Assembly: GCA_015655565.1 (NCBI GenBank)
Contig: JAATEU010000139.1
Location: 1-8,526 of the forward strand
Origin: Clostridiales bacterium
GTDB taxonomy: Bacteria; Bacillota; Clostridia; Lachnospirales; Lachnospiraceae
Direction: 5' to 3'
DNA length: 8,526 nt
Each line of letters starts with the position of its first letter. Within the stretch, counting starts at the first letter, position 1. A program made the translations under genes and the position numbers. The notes under the pieces were generated by a model. The model was not told the DNA's origin. It saw nothing but the letters and a program-made list of their open reading frames with translations, and made no database searches. Positions 1 to 6,287 of the stretch are shown here, one piece after another.

Positions 1-786
1 ACCGCCTGCATCAACCATGCCCTCTTCACCGCAGATAACAGGAAGTTCGTTGGCATTGGCCACCTGTGCAACCGTCGGCATCGCTTTTGCTATTACATTA
101 TCCGTAGGAGCATAAATTGCATCCACTTTCCCAATTAAGGATTCTACAACCTGCTGGATCTCATTGGTATTGGATACGGTTGCTATCTCTATTTCAATTC
201 CAAGCGCGGCGGCTGCTTCAATGGCCATATCTACCTGGATTTCGGAATTCACTTCACTGGAACAGTATAAAACCGCAATTTTTTTTGCATCGGGAATTAA
301 TTTAACCAATAAATCGATTTGTTCCTTAACCGGTGTTAAATCAGATGTTCCGGATACATTGCCGCCGGGTGCTTCGTTGGATTCTACTAATCCGGCAGCC
401 GCAGGATCCGTAACCGCAGTAACTAATACCGGAATATCCTTTGTTGCATTTGCAACTGCCTGGGATGCCGGAGTTGCAATGGCTAAAATTAAGTCATTGT
501 TATCATTCACCAGCTTTGTTGCAATGGTATTGGCATTAGCTTGGTCTCCCTGGGCATTCTGATGGTCAATTTTAATTTTATCTCCATCAACATAACCCGC
601 ATCTTCCAATGCATCCACAAATCCCTGATAAGCTGCATCCAATGCAGCATGTTCTACCAACTGGTTTACCCCAATCCGAAAGGGATCTCCGCCGGCAGCA
701 CCGTCCTTCGTACCGCATCCGGCCAGGGATGCACCTGCTAATAATGCTATTAATAGAATTGACATCGTTCTTTTTGTTTTTCTCAT
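1..786 (-). CDS. ABC transporter substrate-binding lipoprotein, ABC_sub_bind/TrpX-like family (partial, C-terminus missing)
   Basis: This is an extracytoplasmic solute-binding lipoprotein of the ABC_sub_bind family (COG2984). It would capture a small ligand outside the membrane and hand it to a permease. The ATG at 784-786 follows a GGGAGGG ribosome site 4-5 bases upstream. Residues 1-24 form a lipoprotein signal: a basic start (MRKTKR), a hydrophobic core and the lipobox LAGC with Cys24. The mature part shows family landmarks: FRIGVNQLVEHAALDAA, a segment with ATPASQAVAN, and GGNVSGTSDLTP. The frame is open for 262 codons to the window edge; family members are usually about 320-340 residues, so roughly the last fifth is missing. 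In Firmicutes such genes normally precede a permease and an ATPase gene, which would lie beyond the left edge. Some relatives are linked to tryptophan or other aromatic amino acids, but the ligand cannot be read from the sequence. It has its own promoter, so it is probably not part of the polyamine operon. Confidence 0.9.
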   Translation of the reverse strand, partial: MRKTKRTMSILLIALLAGASLAGCGTKDGAAGGDPFRIGVNQLVEHAALDAAYQGFVDALEDAGYVDGDKIKIDHQNAQGDQANANTIATKLVNDNNDLILAIATPASQAVANATKDIPVLVTAVTDPAAAGLVESNEAPGGNVSGTSDLTPVKEQIDLLVKLIPDAKKIAVLYCSSEVNSEIQVDMAIEAAAALGIEIEIATVSNTNEIQQVVESLIGKVDAIYAPTDNVIAKAMPTVAQVANANELPVICGEEGMVDAGG

Positions 787-855
787 AATACCCTCCCGTA
801 AAACTGTTATTGCAATTGCTATTAAACTTCTAAAACTTAATTGCTTTAAAGTATC

Positions 856-870
856 AAAGTTTAACACTTT
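856..870. repeat. Small inverted repeat at the predicted transcription start (possible operator)
   Basis: The plus strand reads AAAGT-TTAAC-ACTTT, a 5-bp inverted repeat with a 5-base spacer. Another AAAGT lies at 848-852 in direct orientation. The repeat starts only a few bases downstream of the predicted transcription start of the lipoprotein gene, a usual place for a repressor site. No known operator consensus is recognised, and such short AT-rich repeats can arise by chance. Confidence 0.25.
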
Positions 871-880
871 TACTGGATAA

Positions 881-909
881 AGTCTACACTGATTTAAGGG
901 ATTTGTCAA
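881..909 (-). promoter_or_regulatory. Sigma-70/SigA-type promoter for the ABC_sub_bind lipoprotein gene
   Basis: On the minus strand a perfect TTGACA (904-909) is followed by exactly 17 bases and then TAGACT (881-886, 4 of 6 matches to TATAAT). Transcription would start near 874 and give a leader of about 88 bases before the ATG at 786. This is the best promoter match in the window and marks a new transcription unit after the aldehyde dehydrogenase. Confidence 0.7.
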
Positions 910-1041
910 TTGTTTTATAATGTAAAATCAGGACAAACGCAGGAAGAAAGCTCTTATAAAAGTTCCCGTCCGCTTCCAGGTATGGCGGAAGATTTCTGCA
1001 TTGGAAAGGTTCCCCTTATGACACTTAAACCGTTTTATACT

Positions 1042-2526
1042 CTACCTTTCCTCATACCAACCGATGGTACCCGGCGCAAGGTTAATATTGACCTGCTTTA
1101 TCTCCTGATATTCTTCCAGACCATGGATACCCAGCTCCCTGCCGTAGCCGCTCATCTTATAACCTCCCCAGGGAGCTTCGTTAAAAGTGGGGTTATAACA
1201 GTTAATCCAGGTAATACCTGCCCTTATTTCTTTTACCACCCGTAAGGCCCTTGCCCCGTCCGAGGTAAAGACCGCACCGGCAAGGCCATATATGGTATCA
1301 TTGGCCAAAGCCACTGCTTCTTCTTCGGTTTTAAAGGTCTGAACGGATACAACCGGGCCGAATACTTCCTCTTTTACGATGGTCATATCCGGTGTGCAGT
1401 TATCAAAAATCGCAGGTCTTACATAATAACCCCCGGCACATTCCCCTTTAGTATAGCGGTAACCGCCGCATACACAGGCCGCTCCCTCTTTTTTCGCAGA
1501 TTCTATGTAATTCAGTACCGTATTCATATGCTCTTCGGATATCAAAGGTCCCATATCGGAATTATCCATGCCATTGCCTAAGGTCATGGCATCGGCACGT
1601 TCCGCAAGTCTTTTCACAAACTTATCCCTGATGCTCTCTTCAATTATAATTCTGGAGCCTGCCGAGCAGACTTCCCCCTGATTAAAGAAGATACCAATCA
1701 TGGCCCATTCCACCGCACCTTCCAAATCGGCATCCGCAAATATGACATTGGGTGATTTTCCCCCCAGCTCCAAGCCTACCTTTTTCAAATTACCGACTGC
1801 CGCCTTAGCTATTTCCCGGCCTACTTCCGTGCTGCCCGTAAAGGTTACCATATCAACATCGTGACTTTCGGCAATCTGCTGTCCTACCGTACCTCCCGAA
1901 CCCATAACCAGATTAACCGTGCCTTTGGGCAAACCAACCTGATCCATGATTTCAAATAATAATACGGAGGATAAAGGTGTAAGTGAACTTGGTTTAAATA
2001 CAATGCTGTTGCCGGCTGCCAGTGCAGGTGCAATTTTCCAGACCGCCATTAACAGGGGATAATTCCAGGGGGTAATCTGTCCGCACACCCCAACCGGTTC
2101 ATGAACGGTATAGGAGTGCATGGGTCCGAAACCGTCACTCACATCATATACGCCGCCATAAGGAGCCTTTATCATTCCTGCATAATAACGGAAGCAGTGG
2201 ATAGCATCATCCACGTCTCCCTCCGCCTCACGCAAAGGTTTTCCATTGTCCAGGGTATCGGTTTTTGCTAATTCGTCCCTTCTTGCATCCATTCCGTCCG
2301 CAATTTTTAATAATATATCGGAACGGTTCTGGGCACTCATGCGTCTCCATTCACCCTTGCCATAAAAGGCTTCCTTTGCAGCTGCAATTGCCAGTCTGGC
2401 ATCTTCCGCATTGCCTTCTGCCGTTTCTGCAATAACTTCACCATTAGCGGGATTCATCACTTTTCTTGTTTTACGGTCAATGGCAGGAACCCATTCACCA
2501 TTAATATAATTTTTCTTAATTTCCAT
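1042..2526 (-). CDS. NAD(P)-dependent aldehyde dehydrogenase, betaine-aldehyde/4-aminobutyraldehyde dehydrogenase group
   Basis: This 494-residue protein has the usual full length of the ALDH superfamily. It oxidises an aldehyde to the acid with NAD(P). Visible active-site elements are PWNYP with Asn155, Lys178 in FKPS, the FTGSTEVG nucleotide-binding motif at 229-236, general base Glu253 in LELGGK, nucleophile Cys287 in GEVCSAGSR, and Glu387 in KEEVFGP. The C-terminal run EAPWGGYKMSG followed by GLEEYQEIKQV is typical of betaine-aldehyde and omega-aminoaldehyde dehydrogenases. Behind a polyamine importer and a putrescine-type aminotransferase, the likely substrate is 4-aminobutanal, giving GABA; betaine aldehyde or other aminoaldehydes are alternatives that residues alone do not exclude. 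The ATG follows AAGGAGG with 5 bases between. It is about 314 bases beyond the end of the aminotransferase frame and behind a terminator-like hairpin, so it may be transcribed separately. No catalytic residue is missing. Confidence 0.92.
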   Translation of the reverse strand: MEIKKNYINGEWVPAIDRKTRKVMNPANGEVIAETAEGNAEDARLAIAAAKEAFYGKGEWRRMSAQNRSDILLKIADGMDARRDELAKTDTLDNGKPLREAEGDVDDAIHCFRYYAGMIKAPYGGVYDVSDGFGPMHSYTVHEPVGVCGQITPWNYPLLMAVWKIAPALAAGNSIVFKPSSLTPLSSVLLFEIMDQVGLPKGTVNLVMGSGGTVGQQIAESHDVDMVTFTGSTEVGREIAKAAVGNLKKVGLELGGKSPNVIFADADLEGAVEWAMIGIFFNQGEVCSAGSRIIIEESIRDKFVKRLAERADAMTLGNGMDNSDMGPLISEEHMNTVLNYIESAKKEGAACVCGGYRYTKGECAGGYYVRPAIFDNCTPDMTIVKEEVFGPVVSVQTFKTEEEAVALANDTIYGLAGAVFTSDGARALRVVKEIRAGITWINCYNPTFNEAPWGGYKMSGYGRELGIHGLEEYQEIKQVNINLAPGTIGWYEER

Positions 2527-2568
2527 AGCTTCCTCCTTTTATATATATACCCATCCAATGTTATATAC

Positions 2569-2615
2569 TTCCAATCTATATCCTTTCATTCCATATATTT
2601 CCAATCTATATCCTT
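2569..2615. repeat. Two direct copies of a 17-base sequence at 30-base spacing
   Basis: TTCCAATCTATATCCTT occurs at 2569-2585 and again, identical, at 2599-2615. The two larger 30-base units (2561-2590 and 2591-2620) are also partly alike. They lie 43-89 bases upstream of the aldehyde dehydrogenase start, in its predicted leader. Two copies could be a local tandem duplication or a paired binding site. They do not make a CRISPR array. Confidence 0.6.
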
Positions 2616-2746
2616 CCACGAATAATCGTATTCTTCCCTACTCCTTATCCGTGACCGCCAAATACTTACTTTTCAGATTTACTTAATGCCACTGTTGCAG
2701 GTTAAAGCAGATATTCCGGGTCCGCTAAGCTACTTGGCACTATCCT

Positions 2747-2775
2747 ATTATGCAGCTTCGCTTATTTTCAGTGAA
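2747..2775 (-). promoter_or_regulatory. Possible promoter for the aldehyde dehydrogenase gene
   Basis: On the minus strand TTCACT (2770-2775, 4 of 6 to TTGACA) is followed by 17 bases and CATAAT (2747-2752, 5 of 6 to TATAAT). It lies just downstream of the terminator-like hairpin after the aminotransferase, which would make the dehydrogenase a separate unit with a leader of about 210 bases. A weaker candidate is TTGGAA with TATAGA 18 bases away, inside the direct-repeat zone. Confidence 0.4.
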
Positions 2776-2791
2776 AGTCCTGTCTTCCATG

Positions 2792-2838
2792 AAAAAAACA
2801 AGTTCACCACCCTACCCGCCTTAGAGGCGGGGGACTTG
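2792..2838 (-). terminator. Terminator-like hairpin after the aminotransferase frame; resembles an IS200/IS605-type end
   Basis: In the direction of transcription an outer stem CAAGT/ACTTG (2834-2838 with 2799-2803) encloses a GC stem CCCGCC/GGCGGG (2826-2831 with 2815-2820) with a 5-base loop. Seven T residues follow directly (2792-2798). It begins 2 bases after the TAA that ends the ancestral aminotransferase frame, so it would work as an intrinsic terminator. The GC hairpin followed by TAGGGTGGTGAAC also recalls subterminal hairpins of IS200/IS605-family elements. No transposase or TnpB remnant lies next to it, so that origin is a guess. Confidence 0.6.
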
Positions 2839-2840
2839 CT

Positions 2841-2951
2841 TTACAGGTTAAATTCTGCCTTGGTATCAATAAGCGCCTCTTCCATCCTGGATACAACCTT
2901 ATCCATATCTTCATAACTGATGACCGCGGCAGGCTCAAAGCGTATACATTT
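2841..2951 (-). pseudogene. Detached C-terminal tail of the putrescine aminotransferase (36 codons beyond an in-frame TAA)
   Basis: Reading on in the same frame past the TAA at 2952-2954 gives 36 sense codons and a second TAA at 2841-2843. The peptide begins KCIRFEPAAVISYEDMDKV and ends KAEFNL. It matches the expected C-terminus of class III putrescine/ornithine-type aminotransferases (compare AKTIRIEPPL in E. coli PatA, recalled from memory). With this tail the protein would be about 451 residues, the normal family length. There is no ribosome site or usable in-frame start, so the tail cannot be made alone. A frame kept open and family-like implies the nonsense change is recent, or is a sequencing or assembly error. 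Confidence 0.75.
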
Positions 2952-4196
2952 TTAATTTACCAAAGTTCCGGCCGTCATGACCCTTCTTGCAAACATACCC
3001 TTAGCAACCGAATATCCCACCTCACTTTTTACGAACTCCAGGCCGATCATTAAGCCGATACCACGTACACCGGATATAACAGAAGGAAATTTTTCTTTTA
3101 AATTCTTTAATCCGGCAATTAAGTAATCGCCTTTTTCCGCACATTGCTTTGGAATATCATTTTCCAGCATATATTTAATCGTTGCAATGGCAGCGGAGCA
3201 GGCCAGGGGGTTGCCGCCAAAGGTAGGCGAACCAAGAAGCCATGGATTTTCAACCAGTTCCTCCGTCCACATATGAGGCCTGCATATGATGCCGGTAATC
3301 GGCATGATGCCGCCGCCAAAGGCCTTGCCAAAGGTGAGGATATCCGGTGTCACGCCTTCCGCCTCACAGCGGAACATGGTACCGGTCCTGCCCATGCCGG
3401 CCTGGATTTCATCAAAGATTAACGCCACGCCGTATTCATCGCAGATTTCCCTGACTTCCTTTAAATAACCGGCCGGAGGAATAATAATACCTGCTTCTCC
3501 CTGGATCGGTTCCAAAATTACGGCTGCAACCGATTCTCCTACTGCTTTCAGATTTCGGACTGCTTTTCTGATATCTTCGGCATTCCCGTATTCCACATGC
3601 TGCACCTGCTGTACCATAGGTGTATAAGGAACCCGGTATGTGCTTTTGCCTCCCATGGATACCGCCCCCATGGATTTGCCATGGAAAGCACCCACCGTAG
3701 AAATAAACCACCTGCCGCCTGTTGCAATTCTGGCTAATTTTAATGCCATTTCAACCGCTTCGGCACCGCCATTGGTAAAAAAGCATTTTTCCAAGTCTCC
3801 CGGCGTAATGTCAGCCACGGCTTTTGCTAAATATCCTCTTAAGGGATCCAGTAATTCCTGGGAATGAAGTGCCTGATGTTCAAGCTGGGCTTTTACCGTT
3901 TCAATGATTTCAGGATTTCTGTGTCCGCAGGTATAGATGCCGAAACCGCCCAGGCAGTCAATAAATTCTTCTCCATAAAGCCCGCTGCAGTAAGCACCGT
4001 AATCCTTCCATTCCACTACGGCCGCATTGGTGGATACGGATTTCCTGTATTTTAACCATCCCGGACTTACATAGGTATCAAAATACTCCACGGTTTCTTC
4101 CGTTATCTGTTTCTTTTCTTCCTCGGTTAACACATCACTGTTAATTATTTTAATGACTCTTTCCAAATCTTTTATTACATTTTCTTTTATAGACAT
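2952..4196 (-). CDS. patA: Putrescine-type aminotransferase, class III PLP-dependent, truncated by an in-frame stop
   Basis: This fold-type I, class III aminotransferase most likely transfers the amino group of putrescine to 2-oxoglutarate, giving 4-aminobutanal and glutamate. Visible features: YVSPGWLKYRKS (42-53), typical of the PatA/YgjG group; the PLP phosphate loop TNGGAEAVE (141-149); GAFHGKSMGA (169-178); LEPIQGEAG (228-236); FDEIQAGMGRTG with Asp262; the Schiff-base Lys291 in FGKAFGGG; and SPTFGGNP (323-330). The ATG follows AAAGGAG 9 bases upstream, and only 15 bases separate it from the potD stop, so it is cotranscribed with the importer. The frame ends in TAA after TLVN at residue 414, where relatives continue for about 37 residues; that tail survives in frame. 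The lost part includes the conserved R-x-EP strand of the small domain, so the shortened enzyme is probably impaired. Ornithine, acetylornithine or GABA aminotransferase are alternatives, less likely given the N-terminal motif and neighbours. Confidence 0.88.
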   Translation of the reverse strand: MSIKENVIKDLERVIKIINSDVLTEEEKKQITEETVEYFDTYVSPGWLKYRKSVSTNAAVVEWKDYGAYCSGLYGEEFIDCLGGFGIYTCGHRNPEIIETVKAQLEHQALHSQELLDPLRGYLAKAVADITPGDLEKCFFTNGGAEAVEMALKLARIATGGRWFISTVGAFHGKSMGAVSMGGKSTYRVPYTPMVQQVQHVEYGNAEDIRKAVRNLKAVGESVAAVILEPIQGEAGIIIPPAGYLKEVREICDEYGVALIFDEIQAGMGRTGTMFRCEAEGVTPDILTFGKAFGGGIMPITGIICRPHMWTEELVENPWLLGSPTFGGNPLACSAAIATIKYMLENDIPKQCAEKGDYLIAGLKNLKEKFPSVISGVRGIGLMIGLEFVKSEVGYSVAKGMFARRVMTAGTLVN

Positions 4197-4211
4197 AATA
4201 TCTTACTCCTT

Positions 4212-5264
4212 TTATTTCGTAAATTCCGCCCATATTTCATTATAAATATCCACGGTTTTGCCAATGTTTTGTACATAATAACCTTTAGCTATTTCTTCAG
4301 GGGGTATTACAATGGCTTTATTATTTTTATAAGCATCATCCATTAAAGCAACTCCTGCCGTATTTGGATTCAAATATGGGAATTCCGATGAAATTTCTTT
4401 ATTCACCTCCGCATTTAGTACATAATCAATAAACTGATATGCATTTTCCGCATTTTTAGCATCTTTTGTAATACATAGATTGTCTAAGAATAAATACATT
4501 CCCTTATCCGGAAATGCAATGTCCAGGTTATCATTTTCAGCTAAAGCAAGGGCTGCTTCGCCGCTCCAGATAAGGCCGACTGCCGTTTCTTCCGTAATCA
4601 TAAGGGTTTTCGGTGAATCACTGTCAAAGCTCTTAATATTAGGCTTTAAGACAATCATTTTTTCTTTTATTTCCCCTAATTTGGTTTCGTCCGTTTCATT
4701 AAAGCCGTAACCCATGCTAAGTGCCGTAATACCAATGATGGACCTGAAATCATCCAATGCCACTATGGAATTCTCATAAGCCGGCTGAAACAGCTCATCA
4801 TAATCGGTGAAATCCGCTCCCGGTTCCACCATATTCTTATTATAAATGATAACACCGGCACCGCCCATGTAAGGAACGGAATATTCGCTTTCCGGATCGT
4901 AGCTTGGATTTAAATAAGCCGGATCCAGATTTTCCAAATTGGTTAATTTCGATTTGTCCAGTTCCATTAATAATCCCTGTGAAATCATATTTTCTACCAT
5001 ATAATCACTTGGGACAACAATATCATAGGTTCCCGGATTGCTGCCCTGTACCTTGGCAAGCATTTCTTCATTCCCGGAGTAGGTCTGCATCTCCACATTA
5101 ATTCCGGTTTCTTCCTCAAAACCTTCAATTACGGAATCGGGTATATACTCGGTCCATATAAATAAATTAAGTGTCCCGTTTTTATTGCCTCCGCCGCAGG
5201 CAGTAAGCCCTAACACAAATACAGCCATAACGGTGGTGAGTAAAAATACTTTTCCTCTCTTCAT
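4212..5264 (-). CDS. potD: Spermidine/putrescine ABC transporter substrate-binding lipoprotein PotD
   Basis: PotD captures polyamines outside the membrane and delivers them to PotBC. It is 350 residues, normal for the family. Residues 1-23 are a lipoprotein signal ending in the lipobox LTAC (Cys23), so it is membrane-anchored as in Gram-positives. By memory-based alignment to E. coli PotD, the pocket keeps WTEY (37-40), PSDY (85-88), Asp172, Trp233, Asp261 and Tyr297. The position of E. coli Glu171 is Ser175, and that of Trp255 is Phe259. This suggests a shifted ligand preference, perhaps towards putrescine, which would suit the aminotransferase beside it; that is inference. The ATG is preceded by AAGGGAGA. 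A 142-base gap with two inverted repeats separates it from potC, while the aminotransferase follows after 15 bases. Placing the binding protein last in potABCD is the common order. Confidence 0.95.
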   Translation of the reverse strand: MKRGKVFLLTTVMAVFVLGLTACGGGNKNGTLNLFIWTEYIPDSVIEGFEEETGINVEMQTYSGNEEMLAKVQGSNPGTYDIVVPSDYMVENMISQGLLMELDKSKLTNLENLDPAYLNPSYDPESEYSVPYMGGAGVIIYNKNMVEPGADFTDYDELFQPAYENSIVALDDFRSIIGITALSMGYGFNETDETKLGEIKEKMIVLKPNIKSFDSDSPKTLMITEETAVGLIWSGEAALALAENDNLDIAFPDKGMYLFLDNLCITKDAKNAENAYQFIDYVLNAEVNKEISSEFPYLNPNTAGVALMDDAYKNNKAIVIPPEEIAKGYYVQNIGKTVDIYNEIWAEFTK

Positions 5265-5301
5265 ATAAGTCTCTCCCTTTCTTTGTCATAAATAAATTTA
5301 C

Positions 5302-5326
5302 AGGATTCATAAGGCACCTTAATCCT
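5302..5326. repeat. Inverted repeat in the potD leader
   Basis: The plus strand reads AGGATT-cat-AAGG-ca-CCTT-AATCCT: outer arms of 6 bp (5302-5307 and 5321-5326) and inner arms of 4 bp (5311-5314 and 5317-5320), with a 3-base bulge on one side. It lies about 40 bases upstream of the potD start, where it could act as an mRNA hairpin or an operator. No known site is recognised. Confidence 0.35.
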
Positions 5327-5354
5327 TTTCTTCACACTTCACACTACCCTCATC

Positions 5355-5372
5355 TGCATGCCTTGGCATGCA
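5355..5372. repeat. Perfect 8-bp palindromic hairpin between potC and potD
   Basis: TGCATGCC-TT-GGCATGCA is a perfect inverted repeat. As RNA from the minus strand it folds as a 7-bp stem with a CAAG loop. No T-run follows, so it is not an intrinsic terminator. Its place, 34 bases after the potC stop and about 90 before potD, fits an mRNA processing or 3'-end stabilising element that lets binding protein and permease be made in different amounts. A DNA-binding protein could use it instead. Confidence 0.5.
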
Positions 5373-5406
5373 TACAAATCAGGATGGTGAAAAAATATGT
5401 TTTACC

Positions 5407-6201
5407 TTACCCCTTAATCGGTTTCTTTTTATCCCGCTGGGTTATAAAAGTAACTGCAACCGTTACAATAAATACAATGGTCGTAAGTGCATATACATCC
5501 GGAGCAACACCGGTTTTCGTAAGCTCCATGACCTTTAGCGGAAAGGTGTTGCTTCCGGGCCCGGTGGTAAAGAAGCTGATAATAATATCATCCACGGATA
5601 AGGTAAAGGCTAAAAATGCCCCTGATATGACTCCCGGCAGGATAATGGGCAGGGTTACAGTAAAAAAGGTTTTTATTCTGCCGGCCCCTAAATCCATCGC
5701 CGCTTCCTCTACGGACCGGTCAAAACCCGCCAGTCTTGCATTAACCGTAAATACTACGAAGGGAATACTGAAAGTAGCATGGGCGATGATTAAAGAGGTT
5801 AATCCCATGGGAATATTGGAAAGATTAAAAATAGCCAGCAGGGATATACCCAATACAATTTCCGGAATTACTACCGGTATGTATAAAAGTATATCAATAA
5901 TACCTTTTCCTTTAAATTTATACTTAGACATACCGTAGGAAGCCAGTGTCCCGATTACGGTTGCGATAACCGTGCTGATAAACCCCACAAACAAGGTATT
6001 GCCGTAAGCATTTAAAAGCACCCCGTTATCAAATAATTTTAAATACCATTCAAAGGTAAAGCCTTCAAATACGATGTTCCTCTCTGAAGTATTAAAGGAA
6101 AATAATATAATAATAAAAATAGGCAGATATAAAAAGAGGTAAACCAGATATGAATATATGCTGCTTAATATTCTGCCAATTTTCTTTTGTCTGCTTCTCA
6201 T
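5407..6201 (-). CDS. potC: Spermidine/putrescine ABC transporter permease PotC
   Basis: PotC is one of the two membrane subunits of the PotABCD polyamine importer. It is 264 residues, standard length, with about six hydrophobic segments, roughly at 15-36, 66-92, 103-126, 131-154, 183-205 and 238-255. The cytoplasmic EAA loop that docks on the ATPase is visible as EEAAMDLGAGRIKTFFTVTL (165-184). The entry segment with LFSFNTSERNIVFEGFTFEWY (from residue 33) is characteristic of PotC. The ATG is preceded by AAAGGAG 5 bases upstream. It follows potB after 86 bases, an unusually wide gap for this gene pair, which carries an AT-rich hairpin. The lysine-rich end (DKKKPIKG) fits a cytoplasmic C-terminus. 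No defect is seen. Confidence 0.95.
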   Translation of the reverse strand: MRSRQKKIGRILSSIYSYLVYLFLYLPIFIIILFSFNTSERNIVFEGFTFEWYLKLFDNGVLLNAYGNTLFVGFISTVIATVIGTLASYGMSKYKFKGKGIIDILLYIPVVIPEIVLGISLLAIFNLSNIPMGLTSLIIAHATFSIPFVVFTVNARLAGFDRSVEEAAMDLGAGRIKTFFTVTLPIILPGVISGAFLAFTLSVDDIIISFFTTGPGSNTFPLKVMELTKTGVAPDVYALTTIVFIVTVAVTFITQRDKKKPIKG

Positions 6202-6264
6202 ATTAACTCCTTTCCCGGATATTCTGTCCCTGAACGGATAATCCGATCATCCTTAAATCTGCGG

Positions 6265-6286
6265 TTGAAAAAACTTGTTTTTTCAA
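6265..6286. repeat. Perfect 9-bp AT-rich hairpin between potB and potC
   Basis: TTGAAAAAA-CTTG-TTTTTTCAA is a perfect inverted repeat that starts 1 base after the potB stop. Read on the minus strand the loop is CAAG, and the second arm begins with six T residues. The stem has only one G-C pair, so strong termination is unlikely. Partial termination, RNase processing or protection of the potAB message are possible. The remaining gap also holds GGATAATCC (6236-6244), a short palindrome. Confidence 0.5.
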
Positions 6287-6287
6287 T

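Larger units (their letters stand above)
787..1041. other. Intergenic region between aldehyde dehydrogenase and lipoprotein gene
   Basis: These 255 bases separate the TAG stop of the aldehyde dehydrogenase from the lipoprotein start. The left half holds the promoter and small inverted repeat listed separately. The half next to the dehydrogenase stop shows only a weak hairpin (TCCGC at 970-974 with GCGGA at 986-990) and no T-run directly after it, so no convincing intrinsic terminator is seen. The leader of about 88 bases is too short for a T-box, and no riboswitch fold is recognised. Confidence 0.5.
2527..2840. other. Intergenic region of about 314 bases between aminotransferase and aldehyde dehydrogenase
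   Basis: No gene is supported here. From the aminotransferase side it holds the terminator-like hairpin, a possible promoter, a stretch of about 130 bases with no recognised content, and the two 17-base direct repeats. A 12-base near-repeat, TTgCAGGTTAAA at 2695-2706 against TTaCAGGTTAAA at 2841-2852, brackets the hairpin-containing segment. A small imperfect palindrome ACGA-ATAA-TCGT lies at 2618-2629. A plus-strand open frame across 2686-2916 has no ribosome site and overlaps the aminotransferase tail antisense, so it is not called. Confidence 0.6.

Noticed and set aside
164..562. Plus-strand open frame of 132 codons opposite the lipoprotein gene
   Set aside because: The minus-strand frame has a lipobox, ribosome site, promoter and family motifs; this one is its shadow.
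787..880. T-box or riboswitch leader for the TrpX-like gene
   Set aside because: The leader is about 88 bases and lacks a recognisable T-box sequence or antiterminator/terminator pair.
910..1245. Plus-strand open frame of 111 codons overlapping the 3' end of the aldehyde dehydrogenase
   Set aside because: It is mostly antisense to a clear gene, has no ribosome site and no recognisable protein features.
2569..2615. CRISPR array from the 30-base-spaced repeats
   Set aside because: There are only two 17-base copies with a 13-base spacer and no cas genes, so this is not an array.
2686..2916. Plus-strand open frame of 76 codons across the intergenic gap
   Set aside because: It runs through the terminator hairpin and antisense to the aminotransferase tail, with no ribosome site.
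2952..2954. Recoding of the in-frame stop as selenocysteine or pyrrolysine
   Set aside because: The codon is TAA, whereas those systems use TGA and TAG, and no such residue is expected at this position in the aminotransferase.
6265..6286. Strong intrinsic terminator between potB and potC
   Set aside because: The stem has a single G-C pair and the T-run lies within the stem, so efficient termination inside the operon is not supported.
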